Positions 1-8,328 are shown, counted from the first letter of the stretch. The stretch: DNA of 54,313 nt from Spirochaetaceae bacterium (GCA_028821475.1 JAPPGB010000072.1:1-54313); one strand, 5' to 3'. Made by a program: numbers and translations. The notes: generated by a model from the sequence alone, not told the origin.

Positions 1-268
1 AGGTCATCACGCGCACCGCCATCGCCGGCTCGACGGTCGATTGGAACTCCAGCAGCAACAACAGGTACAGCCAGTCATCGTGGAAGCGGACTTGCCACAC
101 CAGGTCACCGTGGCGCTGCCGCAGGCGGTTGCTGACGAAGCTGGCGGGCACCGGCTTGAGGGTTGAGAAATCGAGTTCGTCGCTCCAATCGGGCGCGACG
201 AATCCGCGCATGAGGTCCTGAACCATATGCGGTTGCGAGAACAACCGCTTGTAAGCGGGGTCGTGCAT
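1..268 (-). CDS. Rpn family nuclease / putative transposase, N-terminal part (runs off the left edge)
   Basis: Reading leftwards from an ATG at 268 (or GTG at 271; an in-frame stop lies a few codons upstream) gives about 89 residues that stay open to the window edge. They begin HDPAYKRLFSQPHMV, continue with DLMRGFV and later LVWQVRF and LLLLLEFQS. This order is typical of the PF04754/Rpn family, PD-(D/E)XK-type nucleases linked to recombination and often annotated as putative transposases. The catalytic core lies partly off the window. No Shine-Dalgarno is evident. The gene is divergent from the dehydrogenase that follows. Family assignment rests on recalled motifs only. Confidence 0.75.
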   Translation of the reverse strand, partial: MHDPAYKRLFSQPHMVQDLMRGFVAPDWSDELDFSTLKPVPASFVSNRLRQRHGDLVWQVRFHDDWLYLLLLLEFQSTVEPAMAVRVMT

Positions 269-414
269 CACGAGATCCGGATCATACTACGGGTTCGTCG
301 GCGTAGCTTCATTCCACTTCCAATCCTTGGTCTGCGTCGCGTGGATTGCGCCGATGTGCATCCGCCGCATGTCGCTTTGGCCCAGCTCCGGAGTCTCCAT
401 CACCGCCTCGGGCG

Positions 415-423
415 TGCTACAGT
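415..423 (+). promoter_or_regulatory. Extended -10 element (TG-n-TACAGT), leaderless-type
   Basis: TGC followed by TACAGT ends 7 bases before the GTG at 431, with no Shine-Dalgarno between. This matches an extended -10 element whose transcript would start at or next to the start codon. No good -35 is seen. The same layout recurs before other genes in the window, which raises confidence. Confidence 0.45.
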
Positions 424-430
424 AGCGCGC

Positions 431-1609
431 GTGGCGGTCGGCTATCGGAGTGTGATCATCGGCGCCAGCGGCGGGCGGGCGCGGCACCACGCGTTGGCGT
501 ATCGCCACCAGCGACGGGCGAAGCTGGTGGCGGTGTCGGCGCGCACCGTGGACAAGCGGGACAAGCGGGACGAGCTGGCCGATGCCTACGGCGTCGCCGC
601 GCGCTACGACGACTACAGCGAGATGCTGGCCCGCGAGCGGCCCGACGTGGTGCACGTCAATACGCCGCCGGACGCGCGCCTGGAGCTGCTGGAGCAGATC
701 GCGGCCGCCGGCGTGCCGGCGGCGATCATCGAGAAGCCGGTCGCCATCGACGGCCCCGACTGTGCCGCGCTGGCCGCGTTTGCGCGCACCTCGCCGCTGA
801 AGGTGGCGGTCAACCACCAGCTCCACTACCACGCCCCGCGCCGGCGGCTGCAGCGGCTGGTGGCGGACGGCGCCATCGGAACGGTGCGCTTGATCGACGC
901 CAGCACCGGCATGAACGCGGCCTACCAGGGCACGCACGCCCTGCAGTCGGTGTTCGCCTTCGCCGGCGGCGCGCAACCGACGGCGGTGCTCGGGCAGGCG
1001 GCCGGCAGCGACGGCCTGCAGCCGTCGCCGCGCAACCACTTCGCCCCCGACGACCTGCTGGCGGCGATCGACTTCGCAGGTGGGCTACGCGCCGTGCTGC
1101 GCTGCGGCAGCGGCGCGCCCCGGCTGACGGAAGCGCCGCCCGCCGCGCGCGAGGCGGTGTGGGGCCACAAGCGCATCACCGTGTACGGCGAACGCGGCCA
1201 CGTCACCTGGACCATGTGGTCGTGGGAGACACTGTTGGACGGGCGCCTGGAGCGCGGCGCGCACGACTACTGGGAGCACGACGCGCCCGCCGAATCGGCC
1301 CTGGTCGATTCGGTACTGGACTGGATCGAGTCGGCACGGTCACTTCGTGAGCCGAAACACGCACCCGGTGGGCGGGAACACGACGGCAACCGAAGCACCG
1401 GCATCCCGGGCCGGCAGACCCTGGCGGACCAGGGGGCCGAACCGGACCACCCGCTGGGGCTGGCCGAGGCGACCGCGCAGTACGCGGTGCTGCTCGCCGC
1501 CTACCGCAGCGCCACCGAGCGGCGTCCGCTCGCCCTGCCCGCCGGCGACGAGTCACCGGCAATCGACGCGCTGCGGGCGGCTCTCAGTCCGGCGGCGGCG
1601 CCGTCGTGA
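431..1609 (+). CDS. Gfo/Idh/MocA family oxidoreductase with an in-frame insertion
   Basis: A 392-residue NAD(P)-dependent sugar or cyclitol dehydrogenase-like protein. The N-terminal Rossmann fold starts SVIIGASGG (the glycine motif is less regular than usual). The family EKP motif is present (IIEKPVAI), followed by NHQLHYH. I start at GTG 431 because the Rossmann strand begins there and an extended -10 sits just upstream; the frame is open further back, but that part is not domain-like. Near the C terminus about 36 residues rich in G, R, P and T interrupt the expected run from VLDWIES to HPLGLAEATAQYAVLLAAY. This looks like inserted sequence and its 5' edge resembles a dispersed repeat. The stop overlaps the next gene's GTG start, so the two are probably co-translated. 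The substrate is unknown. Confidence 0.82.
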   Translation: MAVGYRSVIIGASGGRARHHALAYRHQRRAKLVAVSARTVDKRDKRDELADAYGVAARYDDYSEMLARERPDVVHVNTPPDARLELLEQIAAAGVPAAIIEKPVAIDGPDCAALAAFARTSPLKVAVNHQLHYHAPRRRLQRLVADGAIGTVRLIDASTGMNAAYQGTHALQSVFAFAGGAQPTAVLGQAAGSDGLQPSPRNHFAPDDLLAAIDFAGGLRAVLRCGSGAPRLTEAPPAAREAVWGHKRITVYGERGHVTWTMWSWETLLDGRLERGAHDYWEHDAPAESALVDSVLDWIESARSLREPKHAPGGREHDGNRSTGIPGRQTLADQGAEPDHPLGLAEATAQYAVLLAAYRSATERRPLALPAGDESPAIDALRAALSPAAAPS

Positions 1610-2640
1610 GCCCGCCGGGCGACGCGCTGATCGACGCCGACGTCCACATCGCCACGCCGGTGGTGGAGACGCTGTATCCCTATCTCGACGCGCGCTGGGT
1701 CGAGCACTTCAGCCAGACCCTCGACAACGGCGCGAGCCAGCACTACTACCCGAAGGGGGCGCCGAACGCCGGTCCCCCGGGTGCGGGCGCCAGCCTGCAG
1801 CGGTTGCGCGCCGACGTGCTCGACGGCACCGGCGCGGAGGCGGCGATCGCCACCTGCCTGTACGCCGTGGACAGCGTGCACCATCCCGACGTGGCGGCGG
1901 CGCTGGCCGGCGCGGTCAACGACTGGCTCACCCGCGAGTGGCTTGAGCCGGAGCCGCGCCTGCGCGGGTCGGTGGTGGTGCCGATCCGGATTCCGGCGCT
2001 GGCGGTGGCCGAGATCGAACGCGTCGCCGACCGGCCCGGTTTCGTCCAGGTGTTGCTCCCGGCGCGCACCGAACACCCCCTCGGCAGCCGGCTGTACCAC
2101 CCGCTGTGGGAGTGCATCGAACGCCACGGGCTGGTGGCCGGCATCCACTTCGGCGGCGCCCCGTCAACGCCGCCCACCCCCACCGGCTGGCCCTCCTACT
2201 TCATCGAGGTGTACGCCGACATGGCCGGGGTGTTCGCCACCCAGCTCACCAGCATGATCGTGGAGGGCGTGTTCGACGCCTTCCCGAAGCTGCGCGTGGC
2301 GTTCCTGGAGTCAGGCTTCACCTGGCTGCCGGCGCACCTGTGGCGCATGGACAAGGAGTGGAAGAACCTGCGCCGGCTGGTGCCGTGGGTCAAGAGGCCG
2401 CCCTCCGAGTACGTGCGCGAACACGTGCGCCTGTCCGTTCAGCCGCTCGACGCGCCGCCCGAGCCCGGCCCGCTGCTCGACGTGGTGGCGCAGCTCGGCG
2501 GCGACCACATGCTGCTGTACGCCAGCGACTACCCGCACCTGCACGCCGCCGACCCGGATCCGGCGCTGCTTGCACATTTGCCGCGCCCATTGCAAGTTAA
2601 GATTCGCAGCGAAAACGCGCGCGGCCTGTACCGGCTCTGA
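1606..2640 (+). CDS. Amidohydrolase (ACMSD-like, PF04909), first copy
   Basis: A 344-residue TIM-barrel metal hydrolase or decarboxylase of the ACMSD/amidohydrolase_2 type. Visible metal-site signatures are DADVH at the N terminus, GIHFGG in the middle and ASDYPH near the C terminus. Start GTG 1606 overlaps the previous stop (GTGA), implying translational coupling with the dehydrogenase. A paralogue follows 30 bases later. Members act on carboxylated aromatic or lactone-like compounds; together with the Rieske ferredoxin and aldehyde dehydrogenase downstream, a small catabolic pathway is plausible, but the substrate cannot be read from sequence. Confidence 0.87.
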   Translation: MSPPGDALIDADVHIATPVVETLYPYLDARWVEHFSQTLDNGASQHYYPKGAPNAGPPGAGASLQRLRADVLDGTGAEAAIATCLYAVDSVHHPDVAAALAGAVNDWLTREWLEPEPRLRGSVVVPIRIPALAVAEIERVADRPGFVQVLLPARTEHPLGSRLYHPLWECIERHGLVAGIHFGGAPSTPPTPTGWPSYFIEVYADMAGVFATQLTSMIVEGVFDAFPKLRVAFLESGFTWLPAHLWRMDKEWKNLRRLVPWVKRPPSEYVREHVRLSVQPLDAPPEPGPLLDVVAQLGGDHMLLYASDYPHLHAADPDPALLAHLPRPLQVKIRSENARGLYRL

Positions 2641-2670
2641 ACCGCCGGCGGAGCCTGCGAGGAGGCGAAC

Positions 2671-3798
2671 ATGAGCCCGACCCTGACGGCACCGGCGCTG
2701 GACGCACGGGAGGCTGCCGCGACCGATCCCGCAATGACCGAGAGTGCCGCCCCGGCCCGCCCGGCGATCATCGATTGCGACCTGCACAACGAGATCGACT
2801 CGCTGAAGGATCTCTACCCCTACCTGTCGCAACGCTGGCGCGACCACCTGGACACGTTCGGCGTGCGTACCCCCAACAGCGGCTCCTATCCTCGCTTCAT
2901 GGACCACCGCGAGGATGCGAGGCCGCCGTCGGGCCGCTCATCGGGCTCCGACGTGGAGTTCACCGGCCGCCACTTCCTTGATCCGTACAATGTCGCCTAC
3001 GCCGTCCTGCAGCCCGCGGTGCTGGCCAACACCGCGCTCGACCTGGAACTCGGCGCCGCCCTGGCGCGCGCCTGCAACGACTGGCAGGCGGCCGAGTGGC
3101 TGGACCGGGACGAGCGCCTGCGCGCGTCGATCCTGATCACACCCGAGGATCCGGTGGCGGCCGCCGCCGAGGTGCGCCGCTGCGCGCGCGACCGGCGCTT
3201 CGTGCAGGTGCTGTTCAAGGGCCGCATGCAGGAGCCGATGGGCCGCCGCAAGTACTGGCCCATCTACGAAGCGTGCGCCGAGGAAGGAGTGCACGTGGCC
3301 AGCCACGCGTTCGGCGCCTACGGCCACCCGATCACCGGCGCCGGCCATGCCTCCTACTACATCGAGGACCACCTCAGCCCCGCCCAGTCGGTGCAGGCGA
3401 ACATCACCAGCCTGGTGATGGAGGGCGTGTTCGACCGCTTCGGCGTCAAGCTGATCTCGATCGAGAACGCGTTCGCGTGGGCGCCGTCGCTGATGTGGCG
3501 CCTCGACGCCGCCTGGAAGCTGCTGCACGCCGAGGTGCCGCACGTGAGGCGCAAGCCGTCCGAGATCGTCGCCGAGCACGTCTACATCACCACCCAGCCG
3601 GTCGAGGAGCCGCCGCACCCGAGCGACTTCCACCGCCTGCTCGACCATTTCGGCGCCATGGCGGACCACCTGCTGATGGCCAGCGACTACCCGCACTGGG
3701 ACAGCGACAACCCCGACGTGGTGCTGCCGCACAGCCTGCCCGAAGACCTGAAGGCGCGCATCCGCTACCACAACGCGGCCGCCCTGTATGGGTTCTAG
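2671..3798 (+). CDS. Amidohydrolase (ACMSD-like, PF04909), second copy
   Basis: 375 residues, a diverged paralogue of the preceding gene. It has DCDLHNE at the N terminus, YPYLSQRW, a central SHAFGAYG where the first copy has IHFGG, and ASDYPHWDSD near the C terminus. A clear Shine-Dalgarno (GGAGG) precedes ATG 2671. The N terminus carries about 30 extra alanine- and proline-rich residues before the barrel. Adjacent paralogues suggest either a heteromeric enzyme or two successive steps on related substrates. It is followed by an intergenic repeat and then the Rieske gene. Confidence 0.87.
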   Translation: MSPTLTAPALDAREAAATDPAMTESAAPARPAIIDCDLHNEIDSLKDLYPYLSQRWRDHLDTFGVRTPNSGSYPRFMDHREDARPPSGRSSGSDVEFTGRHFLDPYNVAYAVLQPAVLANTALDLELGAALARACNDWQAAEWLDRDERLRASILITPEDPVAAAAEVRRCARDRRFVQVLFKGRMQEPMGRRKYWPIYEACAEEGVHVASHAFGAYGHPITGAGHASYYIEDHLSPAQSVQANITSLVMEGVFDRFGVKLISIENAFAWAPSLMWRLDAAWKLLHAEVPHVRRKPSEIVAEHVYITTQPVEEPPHPSDFHRLLDHFGAMADHLLMASDYPHWDSDNPDVVLPHSLPEDLKARIRYHNAAALYGF

Positions 3799-3823
3799 CA
3801 GCCGGTGGTGGAGCCCGCCGGCG

Positions 3824-3973
3824 CACCGAGAGCGGCGCGGCGCCCGGCTGGCGGGGTGCGGCCAACGAGCCACTCGGCCATTTGTGAGCGAGGAGCAACG
3901 TAGCCGACCGGGCTGCATCGCCGCATGCAATGCAGCCGCAGTTTCGCCGCGGGCTGGTGTAGTGGAGCGCCGG
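3824..3973 (+). repeat. Dispersed intergenic repeat, family 2, copy A
   Basis: This spacer segment is related to 7131-7236. Shared blocks are CACCGA-AG, CCCGGCTGGC, a long block containing the palindromic TGCATCGCCGCATGCA (about 3915-3931), AGTT-CGCC and a terminal GAGCGCCGG. Copy A is about 45 bases longer in its first half. Both copies lie between same-strand genes. It may be a non-autonomous element or a structured RNA. Confidence 0.6.
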
Positions 3974-4551
3974 TGAGCGCCAGGCGACGCGCCGCGGCGG
4001 CGCGCTACGTGGTCGCCGGGGCGGATGAGATAGCGCCGGGCGAGCGCAAGATCGTCACCGTGGCCGGGCGCTCCATCGGCGTATTCAACCTCGGCGGGGA
4101 ATACTTCGCGTTGCGCAACCGCTGCCCGCACCAGGGCGGCAAGCTGTGCGAGGGCCAGCTCTGGGGCGTGCTGCAATCGGAACGGCCCGGCGAGTTCGAC
4201 TACCAGCCCAGCAGGGAGGTGCTCGCCTGCCCCTGGCACGGCTGGGAGTTCCACCTGCGCACCGGCCAGTCATGGTGCGCCCCCGACAAGCTCAGGGTGA
4301 GCCGCTACGCGGTGGCCACGGTCACCGGCGCCGACCTGGTCTCCGGCGACGGCCCGCCGGACGACGCCGGTGCGCCCGCGCCGGGCATGGTAAAGGGCCC
4401 CTACGTCGCGGAAACCTACCCGGTGAAACGAGACGGCGCCTACCTGGTAGTCGAACTGCCCACCGGCGAACGCCCGACGCGCGTGCCTGCCGCGGGCAGC
4501 CGACCACCCGAGTCCGCCGCCGTTCCAGGCGGTTCGTCCGGAAATCCGTAG
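3973..4551 (+). CDS. Rieske [2Fe-2S] ferredoxin-like protein
   Basis: 192 residues with one Rieske domain. Cluster ligands are visible as CPHQGG (Cys51, His53) and CPWHGW (Cys86, His89). There is no catalytic oxygenase domain, so it is an electron-transfer component or a Rieske-type accessory protein rather than a full ring-hydroxylating oxygenase. GTG 3973 is chosen because a GGAG lies about 6 bases upstream and the upstream frame falls in the intergenic repeat. About 30 residues separate the two ligand pairs, longer than in small ferredoxins. It sits between the amidohydrolase pair and the aldehyde dehydrogenase. The C terminus is proline-rich and probably disordered. Confidence 0.85.
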   Translation: MSARRRAAAARYVVAGADEIAPGERKIVTVAGRSIGVFNLGGEYFALRNRCPHQGGKLCEGQLWGVLQSERPGEFDYQPSREVLACPWHGWEFHLRTGQSWCAPDKLRVSRYAVATVTGADLVSGDGPPDDAGAPAPGMVKGPYVAETYPVKRDGAYLVVELPTGERPTRVPAAGSRPPESAAVPGGSSGNP

Positions 4552-4912
4552 GTCGGCAGCCACGACGAAAAACGCGCTCCCCATCGGCGCGCCGCCGGAT
4601 CGGGCTCCTTGCGCGGAAGTCCGGCCCGGACGAACAGCACCCGCCGGCGGCGAAGCGCCGCACACGGAAGTGGCACCGCGGTTGCAGGCCGGCACGCAGA
4701 CTGAGGCCACGTCACAGGGAAGCGCAACCCGACAACGGCGCGCGGCGCGCGGAAGAACTTGCCGGACATCGCGCTGGTAACCGCGCAGGCCCGGGACAAC
4801 CGAGATGCTCGGGATTCCCGAAATGGCGGCGCGGCCATTGGCAGACGCGGCGTCCGCGCAGGATAATAGGACAGGCGGCACCACAGGGCCGCCGCATGGA
4901 GGAGTTACGAAC
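4552..4912. other. 361-base non-coding spacer with an inverted repeat and a promoter
   Basis: No convincing gene is seen. A 10-base inverted repeat, GTTCGTCCGG at 4532-4541 (inside the end of the Rieske gene) and CCGGACGAAC at 4626-4635, spans the start of the spacer. The right end holds a sigma-70-like promoter and Shine-Dalgarno for the aldehyde dehydrogenase. The rest is GC-rich without obvious structure. Confidence 0.5.
4838..4867 (+). promoter_or_regulatory. Sigma-70-like promoter of the aldehyde dehydrogenase gene
   Basis: TTGGCA at 4838-4843 and GATAAT at 4862-4867 are separated by 18 bases. Transcription would start near 4874, leaving a leader of about 40 bases with a GGAGGAG ribosome site before ATG 4913. 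Unlike several genes here, this one would be leadered. Confidence 0.5.
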
Positions 4913-6331
4913 ATGAAGATGCTGCTGGGTGGCAACTGGGTGGACCGGGCAGAGAAGATCGACGTGCTGAACCCGTTCGACGGGTCGGTCGTGGACACGG
5001 TGCCGCAATCGAGCCTCGCCGACATCGAGGAGGCGCTCGCCACCGCCGAGCGCGGCGCCCGCGTCATGGCCGACCTGACCGGCTATCAGCGCTACGAGCT
5101 GCTGATGAAGGTCGCCGACCTGATGCGCGAGCGCGCCGACGACCTGGCGCGCACCATCACCCTGGAAGAGGGCAAGATCCTCGCCGAGGCGCAGATCGAG
5201 GCCACCCGGGCACGGGAGATCATCGTGCTGTCGGCGGAAGAGGCGAAGCGCCTGTCCGGCGAGGTGATCCCGCTCGACGGCGCCCCCGGCGTGGAAGGCA
5301 AGCTCGGCTTCACGCTGCGCGTGCCGTGCGGGGTGGTGGTCGGCATCAGCCCGTTCAACTTCCCGCTGCACCTGGTGTGCCACAAGGTGGGCCCGGCGAT
5401 CGCCGCCGGCAACGCGTGCATCATCAAGCCGGCCACCGACACGCCGCTGTCGGCGCTCAAGCTGATCGAGCTGTTCGTCGAGGCGGGCGTGCCGCCTGAG
5501 GCGGTGCAGTGCCTGACCGGACCGGGCGGCAGCCTCGGCAACGCCCTGTGCAGCGACCCGCGGGTGCGCAAGATCACCTTCACCGGCAGCCGCGACATCG
5601 GCGAGCGCATCTGCCAGGTGGCCGGCCTGAAGCGGGTGACCATGGAGCTCGGCTCCAACGCGCCGCTGATCGTGATGCCGGACGCGGACCCCAAGCGGGT
5701 GGCCGCGGCCGCCGCCATGAGCGGCTTCTCCAACGCCGGCCAGGTGTGCATCTCCACCCAGCGGGTGATCGCACACAACGACATCTACGGCGACCTGCTC
5801 GACGCCATGACCGACGTGGCCGCGGGCATCTCCACCGGCGATCCGCTGGCGGACGCCACCGGGATGGGGCCGATGATCCGCGAAGAGGACTCCGAGCGGG
5901 TGGCGAGCTGGGTCAGCGAGGCCGCCAGCGCCGGCGCCCGCGTGCTCACCGGCGGCGAGCGCAACGGCCAGATCTTCCAGCCCACGGTGGTGGCGGACGT
6001 GCGCCCGGAGATGAAAATCTCCTACGACGAGATCTTCGGCCCGGTGGTCGGCGTCAGCCAGGCGCCCGACATCGACACCGCCATCGAACTGGCCAACGAC
6101 ACCAAGTACGGCCTCAGCGCCGCCATCTTCACCCAGAACGTGGACTGGGCCATGCAGTTCGTGCGCAAGTGCGAGTCGGGCAACATTCACGTCAACTGGG
6201 GCACCCAGTGGCGCGCCGACCTGATGCCCTACGGCGGCCTCAAGGACAGCGGCATGGGCAAGGAAGGCCCCAAGTACGCCGTCCAGGAGATGACCGAAAC
6301 CAAGATGGCGGTCTTCCACCTGCCCGAGTAA
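4913..6331 (+). CDS. NAD(P)-dependent aldehyde dehydrogenase
   Basis: 472 residues, full length for the ALDH superfamily. The catalytic Cys is C279 in SNAGQVCIST; the general-base Glu is E245 in TMELGSNAP. The cofactor region includes SPFNFPLHLV and KPATDTP, and the C-terminal PYGGLKDSGMGKEG is typical of subfamilies that include GapN, lactaldehyde and phosphonoacetaldehyde dehydrogenases. ATG 4913 has a strong GGAGGAG site. It may oxidise an aldehyde made by the upstream amidohydrolase module, or alpha-ketoglutarate semialdehyde from the pentonate module at 44-47 kb. Both links are inference. Confidence 0.9.
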   Translation: MKMLLGGNWVDRAEKIDVLNPFDGSVVDTVPQSSLADIEEALATAERGARVMADLTGYQRYELLMKVADLMRERADDLARTITLEEGKILAEAQIEATRAREIIVLSAEEAKRLSGEVIPLDGAPGVEGKLGFTLRVPCGVVVGISPFNFPLHLVCHKVGPAIAAGNACIIKPATDTPLSALKLIELFVEAGVPPEAVQCLTGPGGSLGNALCSDPRVRKITFTGSRDIGERICQVAGLKRVTMELGSNAPLIVMPDADPKRVAAAAAMSGFSNAGQVCISTQRVIAHNDIYGDLLDAMTDVAAGISTGDPLADATGMGPMIREEDSERVASWVSEAASAGARVLTGGERNGQIFQPTVVADVRPEMKISYDEIFGPVVGVSQAPDIDTAIELANDTKYGLSAAIFTQNVDWAMQFVRKCESGNIHVNWGTQWRADLMPYGGLKDSGMGKEGPKYAVQEMTETKMAVFHLPE

Positions 6332-6359
6332 CGCGAGCAGCCCCCGGCTCTACCCGGAA

Positions 6360-6409
6360 GAGCGTCCAGCGAACGTTGCGGCCCGAAACCGCGGCGCTCG
6401 TTGGAGCTC
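6360..6409 (+). terminator. Hairpin after the aldehyde dehydrogenase gene
   Basis: Arms GAGCGTCCAGCGAACG (6360-6375) and CGCTCGTTGGAGCTC (6395-6409) pair with few mismatches, and an inner GCGG/CCGC extends the structure. There is no T-run, so intrinsic termination is uncertain. It could protect the upstream mRNA or act in the leader of the following HAD gene. Confidence 0.4.
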
Positions 6410-6424
6410 GGATCGTAGTATCTG

Positions 6425-7108
6425 TTGCATTCCAATATCAGGTTCGTCCTGTTCGATCTCGACGACACGCTGCTGGACCGAGCCGGAGGATTCGTGCGGA
6501 TGTGCCGGGACTGGTACCGCACGTTGCCGGCCGGCGGGCGGCCAGCCGACGAGGAGCGGTTCGTCGAGCGCATGGCGGAGTGGGATCGGGATGGGCTGCC
6601 GAAGCATGAGATCTACGGCAACCTGCTGCGCTGGTGGCCCGGTTGCTTTGCCAGCGTCGAGGCTGCCATCGATTGCCACCGCACGCGGTTGGCGCGGTTT
6701 ACCCCACTCGATCCGCGGACACGGGCGCTGCTGGTGCGACTGCGCCGCGGAGGACTCCGTACGGCGGTGGTGACCAACGGGTCATCCCTGTCGCAGCGGT
6801 CCAAGGTGCGGCACTGGGGACTGCCGGAACTGGTGGACGCGATCGTGGTGTCCGAAGAGCTTGGCGCGGCCAAGCCGGCCGCAGCGATATTCCGGCACGC
6901 GCTGCAACTGGTTGGAGCGGACCCGGCGCACACGCTGTTCGTCGGCGACCGTCCGGAGGCGGACATCGGCGGCGCGCAAGGAGTCGGCATGCGGACCGCA
7001 TGGATTCTCCATGGGCGACGATGGGAAGCCGCCGTGCCACCGCCCGACTACGTGGTCGCCGGGGCGTGGGAAGTCGGCGACCTGCTCGGCATCTCCGTGT
7101 CGTCCTGA
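6425..7108 (+). CDS. HAD-superfamily hydrolase
   Basis: 227 residues with all four HAD motifs: FDLDDTL (nucleophile Asp11, acid Asp13), VVTNGS, the lysine in GAAKPAAAIF and GDRPEADIGGA. The helical cap between motifs I and II places it with subfamily IA, that is phosphoglycolate, 2-haloacid or nucleotide phosphatase types. The start is TTG 6425 or CTG 6422, because a stop lies just upstream and no ATG or GTG precedes the first motif. No good Shine-Dalgarno is seen. Specific substrate unknown. Confidence 0.85.
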   Translation: MHSNIRFVLFDLDDTLLDRAGGFVRMCRDWYRTLPAGGRPADEERFVERMAEWDRDGLPKHEIYGNLLRWWPGCFASVEAAIDCHRTRLARFTPLDPRTRALLVRLRRGGLRTAVVTNGSSLSQRSKVRHWGLPELVDAIVVSEELGAAKPAAAIFRHALQLVGADPAHTLFVGDRPEADIGGAQGVGMRTAWILHGRRWEAAVPPPDYVVAGAWEVGDLLGISVSS

Positions 7109-7130
7109 CACCCCGGGGAACCCGGCGTCG

Positions 7131-7236
7131 CACCGACAGTGGCGAGGAGCCCGGCTGGCCGGTCGCAGTGAGCCGGGATGCATCGCCGCATGCAATACGA
7201 CCGGAGTTCGCCACGAGCTGCCATGCGAGCGCCGGC
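7131..7236 (+). repeat. Dispersed intergenic repeat, family 2, copy B
   Basis: Shorter relative of 3824-3973 in the same orientation. It shares CCCGGCTGGC, the palindromic block ATGCATCGCCGCATGCAAT, GGAGTTCGCC and the terminal GAGCGCCGG. It begins about 20 bases after the HAD stop codon. An 8-base hairpin, CCGGCGGG/CCCGCCGG, follows immediately. Confidence 0.6.
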
Positions 7237-7287
7237 GGGCGGCAACCCGCCGGCCGGGTTATTCTGAATGAAACCTCGCTCGACTGT

Positions 7288-7317
7288 GCCTACTACAGGA
7301 GAGCCTACTACAGGAGA
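7288..7317 (+). repeat. Exact 15-bp tandem duplication carrying the ribosome-binding site
   Basis: Two identical copies of GCCTACTACAGGAGA (7288-7302 and 7303-7317) precede GTG 7323. Each contains AGGAGA; the second is 5 bases from the start codon and is the functional Shine-Dalgarno. The first copy is a spare site 15 bases upstream. Confidence 0.85.
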
Positions 7318-7322
7318 AGCCC

Positions 7323-8246
7323 GTGGCAGATCATCGATTCGTCCCCACCGCCTATCACACCACCCTCGGCCCGCACGATCCGGTGCTCACCATCGAATCC
7401 GGTGACCGGGTGTTCACCACCACCGTGGACGCCGGCGGCTTCGACGCCAACGACGACGCCGTTACGCCGGCCGGCAACCCGCAGACCGGTCCGTTCCATG
7501 TGGCCGGCGCCGAGCCGGGCGACACGCTGGCCGTGCACCTGGAGCAGGTCCGTCCCAACCGCGCCCGCGGCTACACCAGGACCTGGGTGGCGGCCAACGT
7601 GCTCGATCCCGGCCACCCCACCCTGCCGGAAGACCTGCCGCCGAGCATCGACTGGACCGTGGACGTCGACGCTGGCGTCGCCTCGCCGCGCGGCGTGCCG
7701 GAACTGGCGCACTGGCGCGTGCCGCTCGCGCCGATGATCGGCTGCTTCGGAGTCGCCCCCGAGCGGCACCAGGCGATCTCCACCGCCACCTCCGAGCGCC
7801 ACGGCGGCAACATGGACTGGAACGGCTTCCGGGCGGGCGTCACCGCCCTGTTCCCGGTGTTCGAACCCGGCGCCCTGTTCGCGGTCGGCGACGTGCACGC
7901 CGTCCAGGGCGACGGTGAAATCGTCGGCACCGGCATCGAGATCTCCGCCGACGTGGTGTTCCGCGTCGAGTTGCTCAAGGGCCGCGCCATCGGCTGGCCG
8001 CGCGCCCGGACGCCGGAGTGCATCGCCACCCTCGGCAACGCCCGCCCGCTCGACCAGTGCGTCCAGCACGCCACCACCGAGATGCTGCGCTGGCTTGCCG
8101 ACGACTACGGCCTGGACCGCCACTTGGCCCACATCATCCTCGGCCAGGCCGCCGGCTACCAGCTCGGCAACATGTTCGACCCCGCCTACACCATGGTCTG
8201 CACCCTCTCCCACGACACCCTCCGCGCCATCACGTCGTCGCGATGA
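7323..8246 (+). CDS. Acetamidase/formamidase family protein
   Basis: 307 residues of the PF03069 (FmdA_AmdA) fold. Recognisable segments are GPFHVAGAEPGDTLAVHLE near residue 55, the MIGCFGVAP segment, GDVHAVQGDGEI and the C-terminal LGQAAGYQLGNMFDPAYT. Members hydrolyse formamide or short amides to ammonia and the acid. GTG 7323 has a duplicated Shine-Dalgarno. It ends the catabolic run at the left of the window; an amide-releasing step next to two amidohydrolases would be consistent but is not proven. Confidence 0.88.
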   Translation: MADHRFVPTAYHTTLGPHDPVLTIESGDRVFTTTVDAGGFDANDDAVTPAGNPQTGPFHVAGAEPGDTLAVHLEQVRPNRARGYTRTWVAANVLDPGHPTLPEDLPPSIDWTVDVDAGVASPRGVPELAHWRVPLAPMIGCFGVAPERHQAISTATSERHGGNMDWNGFRAGVTALFPVFEPGALFAVGDVHAVQGDGEIVGTGIEISADVVFRVELLKGRAIGWPRARTPECIATLGNARPLDQCVQHATTEMLRWLADDYGLDRHLAHIILGQAAGYQLGNMFDPAYTMVCTLSHDTLRAITSSR

Positions 8247-8284
8247 CATGGCTGGCCGCAGTTCCCACCAAGTCCGACGTGAAG

Positions 8285-8293
8285 TGCTACAAT
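8285..8293 (+). promoter_or_regulatory. Extended -10 promoter of the DUF433 remnant
   Basis: TGC followed by TACAAT at 8288-8293 is a good extended -10. A GGGAGG ribosome site at 8315-8320 and ATG 8329 follow. The promoter is still intact although its gene is truncated. Confidence 0.4.
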
Positions 8294-8328
8294 GGGGTTT
8301 TGCTGCATGATCGTGGGAGGTGACCATC

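Noticed and set aside
227-430. N-terminal extension of the first dehydrogenase
   Set aside because: The extra 68 residues are not fold-like and lie upstream of a good -10 element at 418-423.
4712-6319. Long open frame antisense to the aldehyde dehydrogenase gene (535 codons)
   Set aside because: Its composition is the mirror of a GC-rich coding gene with strong third-position bias, and no domain is recognisable.
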